DNA of 64,000 bases from Symbiodinium natans (Eukaryota; Sar; Dinophyceae; Suessiales; Symbiodiniaceae): positions 468,501 through 532,500 of the forward strand of contig CAJNDS010002523.1 in NCBI GenBank assembly GCA_905221605.1, given 5' to 3'. The position numbers were made by a program, and so were the translations under genes. The notes under the pieces are model-generated. The model ran no database searches. It had not been told where the DNA came from and saw only the letters and a program-made list of their open reading frames with translations. Positions 12,201 through 24,430 of this stretch are shown here, piece after piece (positions within the stretch are counted from its first letter, which is position 1; the number at the start of each line of letters is the position of its first letter).

Positions 12201-15200
12201 CAGCACGCGCTCTCACAGGACCAGCACCACCAAGCGATCCGGGGCAACCAGGATGTGGGGTGCCTCAGGGTCGATAGCCACACGAGGCAGTACGTGCAGG
12301 GCAGGGCTGTGATCCAGAGGTCTTCGACCTCGAGCTGGCCCGAGTTCATCAAGCTCACGAGGATCAAAGGAAGCTGCGAGAGGCTTGAGCTGTGACGGCT
12401 TGCGGCTTGCCGCGGCTTGCCGCGGCTTGCCTGTGCTGCAGGGACTGCGATGGACTGCGTTGCCCGTGGCAGGAGGAAGATCGAGTGCAAGCCGAGAAGC
12501 ACCAGCTCTTCTTGGAGGTGTCCCGCATCTGCTTTTTTGGTCTACTAAATTGAACGCACTCTGCTTTGACAACAGAGCCGTATCACTGCTGGTGCCTTTC
12601 GAATGTTCAAATGTTTAGCCGTGCTTTGCGAGGGAAGGGAGCAGCATGGAACAGCATTTCTGGCAAGGAACTTCAGCGACAGCAAGATGAGGCCACCGGG
12701 GCAAAAGGAGCCACCAGGTTTGCTTTGTTTGAGCTCACTTGAGCTTGCTGTCGCTCTGCCTCCAATCTCAAGAAACTTGGCATTTGCCATGTGTGTTAAC
12801 TGTTAGCCATTGGACATCCATGGGATATCCTTGACGTGAACGTCGCTGCTCCCAGTCTCCTCTCGCAGAGGCGAAGCAGAAGCTTCTGATGTCCTCCTTG
12901 GCTGCGCTTGGTGGACAGCGCACCCAGGCCACTCATGAGGTCATCCATGACCCCTGTCACATCTCCCTCGTGCAGCCCCGGCAGTTCAAGGTGACCGCAG
13001 AAGGCGACACATGTCAATGTGACTCTTGCAGGGACTGCGCTCTGCTTACTTCCTGGCGTGGGCGCAGTACCTTGCGCATGTGCTGCGCTCGGCAAGGGCT
13101 CTCAAAAAATGCACACTGTGCACGGTCATGTCTGCATCGTATGCCGTGTACCGCCGCATACCAACTGGCAGGTAAAGAGGGATCGCAGTGCAGAGGAGAC
13201 ATTGCTGTCCTTGGACAGAAAGGACCAGGACGCCATGCAATGTGATCAGTGCATCTTTGGCTTGAAAGGTTCTGATGCACCTGGTCACGACAACTCACTA
13301 AAGCATTTTTTTGGAACGTGAGGAGCTTCGTCAGTTGCTCGCGCAGCACGATGCTCTCCACCAGAAGCTTCAGGAGAGCTCTAGAGAGGTGCAGCGAGAA
13401 ACGGATCAGGTGACCTCGCGCAGTGCATTGCAGCACGTTGCACCACTTTGCCGCACGTTTCTCAGGAGCAAGAGGCTGCGTCCGCAAGGCTGCACTTTGT
13501 TGAAGCCGCTGCAACGGACAATCTGTTCAGAGCCTCTCCGTTCTTTCGCGTTGCAAGGCAGAGGACAAGTCACCGCCAGCAGGACTGAACATATAATTTC
13601 CATCGTCCAGGTTTCGCCTCATCTGCACAGCGCTGCATCAATCTTGACGTTGGTCATCTCGGCCATAATCAACGATTAGGTCCGATATCTCCCCCAAGGC
13701 TGAGGACTAAACACACGCGAAATGTGCTGTGCGCTGTGCACGCAGGTCGATGATGCCCTCACACACAGTATGGTGCATTTGCACACGCATTCATTTTGGT
13801 CAACTGCAGTATCCTGCAACGGGGTAAAGAGAAAGAGGGTGCGCCGGCTTTGACACGAGCAGAACCGAGCTTTTTGTGGCCTATGCAGCTTGCAGATCCT
13901 GGAAGGCTCTCCGACGGAGCGACCGGCTGCTCGGAGGCCAAGCGCACGTCAAGCATCTTGCAGCCCTCGCTCTTAAGCAGCCCTCTCTTAAGCAGCCCTC
14001 TCTCTCTCTCTCAACATTCGCGCGTTCCTTGGAATTGAGCCCCTGCGGGGTCCGACGGTGTTTTGCCGGAGGCCCTGGCCTCAGCCCAAAAGAGAAGCTC
14101 TGGATCAGCCGCTCGGCAAGAGGAAAAGAGTGGGTCAGTTGGTCAGAGTTGGGTCTGCGAAAGGTATTGTGAAAGGTGGAAAGGCAGAATAGTCAAGTGA
14201 AAATTGGTCTGTGATTGTCTGGGGTCGCCCATGGGATTGTAGGGAAGAGGCTGTGATGGCAAGTGCGTATGTGCTGATTCAAGTGTATGCGTGTGGCCAA
14301 TGGGGTTACCGAAGTCCGTTGCGAGGCCAGGTGTTGGGTGCCTGGTTGTTGGTGGCCGTGGCCATGCGCCTGGCACGTGCTCGGGAGCTCGAGGCCAGCG
14401 AGGCGGGAGAGGGCTCCCTTTCGAGCGTTTTTGTGTGTTTTCTTTTAATGCTTCTTGGCGTCTATGTTCAGAAGATTTCGGACGGCCTACACGAGGCCAG
14501 TGTAGGCTCTGGCTCTGGATCAAGTCAGCATGTTGGCTTTAGTGATGGAGCTTTCACATCCGTGCGGTTCCACAACATGTCTAGAATTCGAGAGCATTCT
14601 TAGGTAAGGTGCGGGGAGGCCTTCGTCGCCCTGCGGCGTTACTCTTTTCGTTCTCTTCACAGGGACGTTGTCCATAGGAGTTGCATCTCCAGGGGTCCCC
14701 TTAACAATCTTCCTCTTTAAAAGCCCAGGGGGGCCCCGAGAGTGCCCTGGCTGCTTTTCATCCTCACAGGCCGACCAGCTCCGAGCAGAGCTGCAGCGGC
14801 TGAAAGTCGAGGGCGGCAAGGCGCTGAGGCGCCCGTTAATGTGACAAGAAGATGCTTCCCAGTGTGCCAATCTGCTGTGGAGTTCTCTAGCAATCACGAC
14901 AGATCACAGTAGCTACTTACAACAAGCCACAAAGCAGGTCAGGTGCAGTCCGTTTTGGAAGAACGCGCGCAGGAGCCAAGCCCGAGAAACTCTGGAGACT
15001 CGACGGCGGCAGGCAATACATCGCAAGCAGTTCAGCATGTTCACGAGCATGCTCAACGCGGTTGAGTTTTGTCTTGATTCCTGTCGCGAGTCGATAGTCT
15101 AAGAGTGCAGAACTTTGCAGAGATTCCGAGAATTTCCCTGATGGTCTTGGACGCATTTGACCTGTTCCAGGCGTTGCTGCTTCAAATCCTGCGTTCTTGG

Positions 15201-15452
15201 ATGCGAGTCGTCTGGCAGCAGCACCTTCAAGTGGCTTGGCTGGAAATGGGTACAGCCCCTGGGACCTTGTCGTTACCGCTCTGGCCTTAGGCGCACCGAA
15301 GTGAGACCGATGAAATGTCCAAGCTCCTTCGTTCGCGAAAGGACGGCACCGTGTCCAGAATCGGGGTCAGGTCATGTAGATAATTTGTACTGGCTGGACC
15401 AGGACCTTCTGTTACATCGCACCTGCGAAGCCTTCGGGCGCAAGCTGCGGAG
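9236..15452 (+). CDS. Coiled-coil protein, many short exons
   Basis: A succession of + strand exons encodes charged heptad-like helix: 9236-9299 (HEAQLRAIFDLRELLAQK), 10331-10366 (ADLERQLLLQLE), 10626-10666 (LRSSERRQRVMAE), 10725-10815 (EIAALQRQLDEAEAQLRK), 11050-11157 (LRALAVLRRERHEREAF), about 11581-11668 (WHKKLKQAEEDLSES), 12066 to about 12117 (GRLQQRLAEMEADFE), about 12190-12251, 12320-12382 (LELARVHQAHEDQRKLRE), 12473-12517 (EEDRVQAEKHQLFLE), 12871-12939, 13323-13409 (ELRQLLAQHDALHQKLQE), 14770-14820 (ADQLRAELQRLKVEGGK) and about 15395-15452 (LRSLRAQAAEA). Donors are a mix of GC (after 10366, 10666, 10815, 12382, 14820), GT (after 12517, 12939, 13409) and GA (after 9299). Such helices suit a cytoskeletal, basal-body or scaffold protein, but no specific family is recognised. 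It is inferred to be one gene from shared direction and type; it could be two. Confidence 0.65.
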
Positions 15453-17595
15453 GCCGATTGAGTCAGCTTGTTTGACATGGGGGGTTATCACTACCATCAC
15501 AGCCGCGGACTCGCTCGCTCATTTCCAGAAAGAGGCTCTTGCCGAAACTAAGTTCTTACCGAGCAGGGTCCGAGGGAGCCCTAGACTTGGAGCAAGGCCT
15601 CACAAGGAAGCGGCACCTCTGAGCATTGACGTGTGGCAACGTGAGAAGTCAACGACTCTGAAAGAAGCCAGTTTTGGAGACCAGGGTGCGTGCTGCGTGC
15701 AGGGCGCAGCATGTACATGCATACTTCTCCAGCCAACCAGGCACCTTCTTTGGACAATGTTTCAATCCTGGAGGAGCAGGTGCGGTGCGCATTGTTGCCG
15801 TGGCAGTCGGTCCATTCGCACCCTCGAATTACTCTCAGCCTCCCCAGAACCTGTCAAGGCAGCGCCCGAAACCTTGAAACATTTACAAGTGAGCTTGGTG
15901 CATCTTGTGGGTGCTTGGTGTGCTTGTTGCCGAGTGATGCTTGGGTTCGGGGTTTCGGTGCACCCGGGCTCCGGATCCCCAGGAACGTCCCACTGGCAAA
16001 AATGTTATCAGACTGCCGTTTCGATTGTTTTGGCAGCTCAGGGGAATGGGGGGAGGGGCTGGGAAGAGGGGAAGGAGACCAGATCGTGGTCCGCTTGTTC
16101 CAAAATCGCCTTTCGCCCAGGGCGGGCCGAATTGTAAGGCAAAGGCAAATCTGAAGCAATCTACCTTGTGGCCAGGGTGGATGTGAGCGCAGACGCCCTT
16201 GGCAGCCGGCAAAGCTACGAGGCACGCGAAAGTACATTGAAACACAGTGCATGTGAGTGCCTTTGTGGGGTTCTTGCATGTTTGTGCTAGGGCCTCTGAT
16301 GGTTCAGGTGAAGATGGACCGGCTTGGACGACAGCTGCTGCTCCGGGCCAGTTCTGAAAGGGACTCAGATAGACACTGCAGCCACAGATAGCTATAGATA
16401 TCTACAGTATATCGTCATATTTGCCATCCCTGTCCAGAGAGTAGTGGGCAATGCCGAGGTCTTGCTGACCAGCAGCTTCACAGCATGGTGCCGGGCTTAA
16501 GTTGCAGGTCTTCCTGCCCTTGTTCACGAATCTTCGAGCCTGCGGTCAACATGGAACCACTGGAACCACTGGGACCACTGGGACCGACCACAACCATCCA
16601 GGTCCCGCACTGCCCGGCTGCTGCGATTCGATCGTGCAGCGCAGCAGATGCTGTCCAAGGCCGGGCAGTGTGCAGGCATATGCTGCAAGCATACGCAAGA
16701 CTTGGTAGAATCCTTTTTGGGTTCAAGTTGACTTGAAGGTGGATTTCCTCCAGCGTTGGGGCCAAAGCCGGAGAGACCACCTCTTGGACAAGTGGGGGCC
16801 TGAGTGGGGCCGTCATGAGAACTTTTCTCATCGCTTTGAGCCCGGCCGAGTGCAAGTGCGCAGGTCTGAGGATCTGGGTCGCCTGTGCTTGGCACGGGTT
16901 GCGCTGGCGGTCTGGTCTCAGGCCAGCAGCGACACATACGCACTTGACACAGGCTCAGCCTTGTCGCAAACCTGAGCCCGAGGACTGTGCACGACAAGCT
17001 GTACCAAATTGTGTGGCAGCAAGCAGCAGGGACGGCACCTGCTGTGCTTTGTAGGGCGTTTCGGCTCACATCGTGCAGAGAAGACATCCAAAGTTCCTTT
17101 CGCAACACATTATCGCTTCTTCCTGGTCCTAAACACAGGACATCCAGAGTAGATTAAGAGTGGACCTTTGAGTAGAGATTGGTGGTTCTGGGAAAGCACA
17201 GTGGCATGGGGCTGGATGGAGTGTGAACTGCAGCAGGATGAAGAAAGGAAAGGGAGTCATGCTCAGAGCTATCCTGCCGCACTAACACTACCTCGAACTA
17301 ACTTGTGCAAGCTGTGTTGTAGAAGCCATATCAACGCGATCCCTCGCGACCCTTCACCTTGCCATCGTGGAGCCATTGCTGGCCCCGTTGCCTCCATCGA
17401 GGAGGATGCGAGGCAGATTCCGTGTGTATTCCAATGTCATTGCTCCCTGGCTTATCTTGGCCAGACGTACCAATATCTGTTTCAAGCCATGGGGTTCGTG
17501 TTTCCTTTTCTGGTGCAACAAAGGGGACTTTCCAAACCGCAGGTCAGCAAAGCCGCTCATGAGCTTGTTGCGCCGTTGCAAGCTCTGAACTGGAG
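15453..17595. other. No recognisable gene
   Basis: Several stop-free stretches occur but none gives a recognisable or convincingly helical exon. The start of the CLN3-like gene must lie in or near this interval. A 9-bp motif GGAACCACT/GGGACCACT is repeated four times at about 16552-16587. Confidence 0.4.
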
Positions 17596-20500
17596 GCTTT
17601 TTGGATCCTTGGTTTGCTGAACAACTTCTTGTGGGTGGTGCTGAACGCCGGCGCCAATGAGATCAACTCGGTCGCGGGCCTCGGAAATAGCCTATCAGGT
17701 TTTTGCTCGCTGAGGGGCCGCGTCGGCTTTCTCTTCCATGTTGTCAAGAGAGGAGAATTTTTCCCAAAGCTGGCTTCACAAACAGCCCCCAAAAAAAGAC
17801 GGGGAGCATCCTCAGAGGCTGGTGTTGCGCTGGTTTACCTGGTCAACGTGCTGCCGTCGCTGATGATGAAGTTGAGTGGTCCGTACTGGTTTCACTATGT
17901 GAGCTACAAGCAGCTTGTCGCCCACAGTAAGGTTTCTTAAGGTTTCGTTCTCTTGAGAGCTATCAGCGCTAATTGATGGTCAGGTACAGAATATGGATCA
18001 TTGCTCTGCTCATGGTCCTCTGCCTCCTCCAGGCCTCAATGCCTTCCCTCCCTTCCCTTCCTTCCTTCCTTCCTTTCTGAGAGAATGTGCGCCCCACATC
18101 ATTCTTATCACTTTTTTTTGTGATATGAAGTTTTGCTGAGCTCTCGTACTGGTTTTTGCTGCACTCGCTACTCGCCGTTGCCGCTTTGAAAGGTCGCCTG
18201 GGGCCAGGGTCCCTATCAGAAGCTTCTTGGAGCACCTTGGCCCTGCCTGTTCATGTATGGCATCGAATCGAAACAAATGCCACGCTGCGGCTGTGAGGTC
18301 GCCATGGCTTCCCTGGCCGCCGGCATAGGTGAGGCCGGGCCTCACCTCTCCTGGCTCGTGCCTAACTTTGTTTGAAGCAGCGGCCCTCCTAATGACCCCC
18401 TAGCTTGAAAGGCCAGCCTTCTGGCCATGTCATCCTTCTACGAAGCCAAGGCTGGTGCATGCGATGGAGCAAGACAATTCTTACAAAATGTCTTACAACG
18501 TGCATCAAGAATGTCGCACATAAACGTGTAAGGATCCATGTCTTTTTTGTTTTGCTCGGGGGTTATGTGGGCTTTGTTTGCATGGGTCTCTTGATAGTCT
18601 GAGTCCCCCTGTGCCAGCCCTGTCTGACGGCATGGTCCTCTGGCACCGGCTTTGCTGGCATTGCCGGCTATGTGATCTCGGCTGCATGTTCGTACTGTCG
18701 ATTCGTCGAGGCAGGATCAGATCTTCTTTGGAGCCAAGGTTTGGAGCCTCCTCTTTGACTACCTGGACGCTTGCTTTCAGGCCCGGAGCTCCGGAGCTCT
18801 CTGAGCCCTTTGCAGCCTTTGCCTTCCTCTTGCGGAGAGATTTACCTCTCTTTCCCCCGCTCGACGTCCCTTCCTTCCTGCATCTCCTTTTCCTTCACTG
18901 CCTCTCCATGTTAGGTGGAGCTCATGGTTGCTCTTTGGCTGCCGGTGGCCTTCCTCCTCGCCTTCCACTGCATCCTGGGGCCGCCTTGGATCGACGAGGC
19001 CAGGCAGTGTCAGCGCTCATGAGCAAACTGAGATCAACTGAGGCAACGCGAAGCCGAATGCAGACACAAGCACCCGCAAAACATGGGGGATCATGGAACG
19101 TGAGGAGAATCGTGCGTGACATTGCGCTGGCGAAGGTTTTCCCTCGATTACCACCAACAACATCAGCCGAGCAGAAGAATGAGACGTAACAATCGCGTAG
19201 CACGAAATGGCCAACGAACCATCAAGGCATAAACAACACATGTACGTCACCGAATAGCACGCGAAAAGCCAAATGAATTACCATCGACGAAAGGGTAATG
19301 GACAACAAGCAAGACGAGGATACCACACAACCCACAATCTATCTACAAACAAACGACCGACGAACCATGCACTGACAAAGCACAAGCATAAAGCGAACAG
19401 CAAAAAGTCAGTACACGTGCATCAAGTCATCAAGGCAAACAACAGAAGAGCAACATGCGACCAACAAGAAAACCAACAAACAACAAACCGACAGCAACTA
19501 GCACGAAACGCACACCAAACGAACGAGACAACAAATAAGCATCAAAGAACAAGCGAAACACATGAACATCACTTACAAACACCTGACAAGTGCAAGCACC
19601 ATAGAAACAACAAGCCAAGAAACAAATTCAGCAGCAACCTAACGGCAACCACCAACAAGTACACAATAGTTTGTCAAGGCCACTCGAAGACTCCCAGGCC
19701 AAGCTCCAAAAGTGACGACAGTCACGAGGATGGCGACCCCTGTGACGCTCAGCACTTTGCGCGCGTGAAAGCTTCAGCAGAACACGACAAAATGACGACC
19801 GTCACGAAGATTGCGAACCCTACGTTTCGACGTCCTCGTGACGGTCGACACTTTTAGCCTTCAACGTGACGACAGTCACGAGGATGGCGATGCCGACATG
19901 CACGATGCTCGTAACCGTGAGCACTTGCAGCCTTCGAAGCTCAAGAAGACGCCTGCCAAAGTGACGGCCATCACGAGGTTTATAGCAAATTGCGAATGCC
20001 TGGTGAAATCTAAACGGATCCGCGTCACCTCCCTTTCCCAAAAAACCCCCCAGCTCTCAAAATACTTTCGCCTTCGGGACAAAAAGGCGCCTCAGGCGAC
20101 AAAGCTCCGTCCCTTCCCCCCAAATCATTCCTCACTTAGTCATCCCCTCTCATTCCCCTCTGCTTCCACTTTTTTTTAATCTTTTTCCTCGACTCAACTC
20201 AGGAGCGGGGCATCGCGAACGTGAACCTCTCCGTCCCGGAAGCTTGGCAGATCTTGGCAGAAGGAACCCCGTGTAGATGCGCCTGGGCTCTGCGCGAGCT
20301 CTTTAGCTGCGAGGTGCAGTGTTTGCCCCCCCCCCCCATCTCTCGAGGGCATGAGGTTTTCTTCAGAATTGAAGGATTGCACCGTGGACAGCCCTTCGTC
20401 CAACAGCGAAGAGCTCGAGAGTGAAGAGTCGACAGCTGCTGGGCCATCAAAGAGTAGTCCTGTCTGCAACGTGTCATGAATGCAGGCTGAGAAGGTGAGA

Positions 20501-23500
20501 GTGGAGCAGCAGATGCGAGAGTCCTGTTGGGACCGAGAAGGTAGTTTGGTCAGGCCTTTTTCTGAATCCAGTTAATCGTGTCGATGGCAAGTACGAATCC
20601 TGATACACCAGTGAGGCTGCGATTGACTCACCCAGTTGTATTCTTTTGCACTGGTGTGAGCACACGCAGACATTGGTATACGCAAAGCACCAGAATCAAG
20701 TTTCTGGAGTCTTCTGAACTCCAAAATCAATGGTGGAAAGCTTTGGATGTGAAAGCCTGATTCTGAAATTCTGGTGCTCAGGTCACGGAGCACCATGCCT
20801 CCGAGCTGGCGACAGCGAAGCTCTCTGTCAAGGCTGCCGCCAGTTCACTATTCAAGCTTTGCTACATCGCAAGTCCTGTGTACTCAGTGTACTCGGGCTC
20901 AAGTGCACGTTCGACTGTTGTTGGAGGTGCCACCAATGCCGCCAACATTGGAAGCTGAAGTTTGAACAGCCAGTCGCCCCAAAGTTTAGCAATGTGTCCA
21001 TTGCCCGCAGGAGAGATTTTCCTACATACTCTCACTGTGGCCGTACCTGGCGGCACACTATGACAAAGGCTTGTCTGTACCGACATGGATGTTTTACGGT
21101 GTGTTGCCTATTGGGCTTTCCGTCAGTGTAACATCTTGGAATATGAATATGGCAAGGTACACAGTGCCGCTCTTCCTCGTCTACGCCGCTGAATACACGA
21201 GTCTTTGGCTGAAAGGTGGTTTGCCTTTGCCTTGGCTGTCCGGGACGATAGCTGGGATATGGAAAGATTGACAGCCCAGGGGCAAAACTTAGAAAAAATG
21301 CCGCACCAGCAGCTGCGCGGAAACCTCGGAGAGCCAAATTCAAAGATTTCGAGGGTGATCAAAAACCTTGCTGGCAAGATCCAGGTCAGGCAGTGTAAAC
21401 AGTGCATCTCTGGGTTTCAGTGACGAAGTGCGAGGAGTGTCGAGGGAGTTCGAAAAGTGCCATCTCAACCTTAAGCCCGCAAACCACCCCGAGATCCGAC
21501 ACCCTCTTTACTCTCAAGAGCAGCTCTCTTCGAAGGCTGTCTCAGTGCCTACGGCCTTCTCCTGCCTCCTACGGCAACCCGCAGCAACGGTACAACACCA
21601 AACTGTCCCGAATCCTCTCGGGTTCTCTTCACCAGAAGGGAAATTTGCCATTCCACGGCCCGCTACAGCTACCTGTAGCCAACAGCAATCAGAGATCCTT
21701 CAGTCCAAAAGGCGTCTTGCAAGCCGATGAAGCTCCCGAAGCGACCTTGTCACGGATCTATATGACCATGACGCCCAAGGATCCAAGCCGGTTTCTGGGC
21801 TGCCATGGGATTTCCAGTGACTGATCCCACGTCTCGCCACAAGTTCTACAAGCACCTTGGTTCCCATTATGGCCCATGCCTGAGGTGCTGAATCGTCCAA
21901 CACGTGTCCTTCAGTTGCACCGTAGGTGGGCCAACTTCATGTACCAGATTGGCGTCTTCATTTCCAGGCAGCGACAATCAGGGTTGCCACGGTGACCCGG
22001 GGAAGAGGTTACGAGCGCGCTATGAACGGAGATCATCCCCACCCTACAGTACCTGATGTGGGAACCATTAGAGACAGGAAATGAACAAAGGCAGGATCTG
22101 AAAGGCCTCACAGAACCATCGGTGTCTAATTTATCATGTTTGTTACCGCATGTGTGGCTTGATTTGATAAGGGTTAGCTCTTCCGAGTTTAGAGCGAGGG
22201 AGGGGTGGTTCAGAAGCCGCGGGGAAGGCGAGCGGGCGCGAGGATGACAGCATATGACAGCTGTCCATCCCTTGTGGTCGGCCCCAAATGCTCCTGCTCC
22301 TTGATGCTCCGCCCCAATTAGAGTGTGCCCAGACACCTACGCCCCGAGGCCTGAGGCAAACTGAAGGAACGTGGTGGAAGGGTTTACCCTAATCAGCATT
22401 CAACAGTATTCGGCGGGACTCTCCGCGGGCATTCTGCGGGTTGGCACTCCAGGGATACTTGCTTTCTAATCGAGATTCCCTCCAGGATAACAGCACATTG
22501 CGGCCTCTTCGGGGCTTGATCTGCATCTGCTCGAGGTCAACATTCATCTTGATCTGCCGCAACCGGAAAGTACTGTGGAGCGGTGGATTTCTTCAGGCGC
22601 GACGGGGCAATGGATGTCAGTTCGCACATCATGGAAAATGACGTTGCTGAACAAACGAACCTTTCTGGTGCCCAGTGAAGTGGCAGCCGGGCAGCGCCAT
22701 CCGTACACGCACGCAAACGCGAAGACATACACGTCCCACACACGTTCCACACACGTCCCCCACACGTCCCCCACACGTCCCACACACGTCCCAAACACGA
22801 CCCACACACGTCCCACACACGTCCCCCACACTGGCACAACCCCCATTAACCCACACAACTCCCACACCCCCACGCGCCGTATTGAATGTGGACGTCGCTG
22901 ATCCCATCCCGTGCGGTTCTGCGTATTATGTTGATAGTTGCATGCAAGGGCGGCCTGATTTCAGTTAGACCGCAGTTGAAAGTGGTGCCCGTTGTGCCAG
23001 TTGTTCTCAGGTTGTGATGGCCTTGTTCTTTGCAGCGGCGGCATGGCACCTCCCTTTGTTGATTGGTGTGTTGATTGGTGCGTTGATTGGTGCTTAGATG
23101 AGAGGAAGTTGGATATGCCAGGCGGGAGGCTGGGAGGATCTGGGAGGTTGGCCGGCTTGTGCAAGGTTCAGTGGCAGTGGAAGCAAGGGGAACAAACACC
23201 AGACTTCGAGATTCTTGTGTGTGGTACGCCCAGGCAGCCTTTTGGTGACTGGTGGCTACTGGCCCCGGCCAGCGGGAACTTGTCCTTACAGGGTTGCTGT
23301 TGTTGGCCATTGTTATGCTTGCCTTTTGGGAGGCTATAGTTTTTGGTTATGTTTGTTTGAGCAAAGTAGGCTAGTATGCGGGCACAGACCCATAGGCAGC
23401 AGTCACCTTGTCGACCATTGCTATAAGAAGACGCCATTGTTGAAGTGGCCTCGACTCCCGATGCTTTCAATTCAGCATAGTTGGCGGAAACGCATGGATT

Positions 23501-24290
23501 CGGCAATGAAACAACATCCAAGACCCAACAAGGAGTATCAAGCTGGGCACAAGACAGTGTGACAGGCCTTCTTCGTCGGGTGTCTGGGAGGCGGCGTCTA
23601 TGTCGGTGCCTTCACCCTCATCGCGCAGGCAAGTCCTGTCGGCTTCATCAGCTGCACGCCATCGAGTGTGTCTGTGTGTTACGCGTATGCTGCCAGAGCT
23701 CCATGTGGAAAGGAGCAACCTCCATCGTTTGTGGAGCTTGCGCTGTCTGCGGCATCCGTGGCTGACACATTCGGCATGAAGCTCGTCTGAGCTTAAAGGC
23801 ATGTGGCCCGAGGAAGGTCGGTGCCAGGTCTCGCTCCGTCCGGAAGTCTCGGCAATCTGCGCGAGCCTGAATGATCCCTCAAAAATGTTTGTTGCTGAAA
23901 AAACGGGTTATGTCACCGCGTTCCACTCCCCTCAGTTCGTTCTTTATGTAGCACAAGCTGCGTGGCACGGTGTTCGCATCGCATCTGAAGGGTGAATGCT
24001 GGAATCGACCCACTCTGGGCAGAATACCAACAAGCACGCATGCCGAGGATTGCGGCGGACATCATGGGCTTGCTTATCCAGGGCTGCGTCTTCGGACACT
24101 TGCAGGCAGGATGTGCCTGCTCCATCACTCTACCCAGTAGAGTCCCATTAGGGCAGTATTTACTAACGGAACAGATCTACCTTGACCTACCACAGATCTA
24201 CCACCGACTCCCAGGTTTTGGATGAGGCGCCAGATTTTAAATGCGGCTTTGATATCTGGGACTCTTTGAACAAGACGGTCTCAGCCAAGA
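17596..24290 (+). CDS. CLN3/battenin-like lysosomal membrane transporter
   Basis: CLN3 (battenin; yeast Btn1) is a multi-helix endolysosomal membrane protein related to major-facilitator and nucleoside transporters. Exons in family order: 17596-17670 (FWILGLLNNFLWVVLNAGA), 17818-17909 (VALVYLVNVLPSLMMKLSG), 17984-18032 (YRIWIIALLMVLCLL), 18298-18333 (VAMASLAAGIGE), 18412-18450 (ASLLAMSSFYEAK), 18618 to about 18710 (AWSSGTGFAGIAGYV, the SSGTG signature), 18915-18998 (ALWLPVAFLLAFHCILG), 21157-21198 (YTVPLFLVYAAEY), 21780-21851 (IQAGFWAAMGFPVTDP), 21926-21967 (WANFMYQIGVFIS), 22494-22535, 23001 to about 23070, 23566-23628 (VGCLGGGVYVGAFTLIAQ), 23713-23780 (VELALSAASVADTFGM), 24048-24105 (ADIMGLLIQGCVFGHLQ) and 24227 to about 24290 (APDFKCGFDIW). 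Phases join cleanly, for example EYT+IQAGFW, FYK+WANF and GMK+IAAD. Donors are nearly all GC, one GA (after 21198), one clear GT (after 22535). The N-terminus, a short piece near 18710-18740, the loop before 21157 and the end of the 23001 exon are unresolved. Confidence 0.92.
18999..21156. other. Large CLN3 intron region with AC-rich, T-poor block
   Basis: This 2.2-kb stretch lies between the exon ending ILGPPWIDE (18998) and the YTVPLF exon (21157), and corresponds to the variable cytosolic loop of CLN3, so one or more linker exons may be hidden in it. From about 19195 to 19680 the + strand is strongly enriched in A and C and nearly free of T runs. This makes a long chance frame (19273-19857) rich in Asn, Thr, His and Lys. 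I read it as a compositional block rather than a gene. Confidence 0.6.
19712..19978. repeat. Cluster of short palindromic GTGACG repeats
   Basis: Five copies of a GTGAC-n-GTCAC-like element lie at 19712-19725, 19793-19806, 19837-19847 (inverted), 19866-19879 and 19961-19978. The first and fourth are identical over 25 bp (19712-19736 and 19866-19890). Each core is an inverted repeat, such as GTGACGACAGTCAC. Most copies are followed by CGAGG or CGAAG. They sit inside the large CLN3 intron. Confidence 0.8.
22728..22829. repeat. 11-bp minisatellite, about nine copies
   Basis: The unit is CACACGTCCCA with point variants (TTCCA, CCCC, GACCC). It lies in the CLN3 intron between the exons at 22494-22535 and 23001. 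The unit length is not a multiple of three, and the open frames through it on both strands are artefacts. Confidence 0.9.
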
Positions 24291-24376
24291 CCTACGCTGC
24301 GCATCCTGGCCTCAGCCAAGCATTCACACACCCATCACCAAAAGGCCGTGTTTGCCGGTTCTTTCATCTTTTGCTG

Positions 24377-24430
24377 CAAGAGTGTGTGTGTGTGTGTGTG
24401 TGTGTGCGTGGTGTGTGTGTGTGTGTGTTG
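24377..24430. repeat. GT microsatellite
   Basis: A GT-rich run interrupted by GCGTGG, just after the last recognised CLN3 exon. Confidence 0.9.

Noticed and set aside
17168-17230. Peptide RDWWFWESTVAW resembling the MATE signature EWWFWEV at 4.15 kb
   Set aside because: The likeness is limited to a few residues, the MATE flanking pattern (AG..G...LAAH) is absent, and the site lies just before CLN3.
19273-19857. 194-codon frame rich in Asn, Thr, His and Lys
   Set aside because: It follows the AC-rich block, where lack of T removes TAA/TAG/TGA; no domain, and it lies within the CLN3 intron.
22544-22907. Minus-strand frames rich in Gly, Val, Cys and Trp
   Set aside because: Produced by the 11-bp CACACGTCCCA array within a CLN3 intron.
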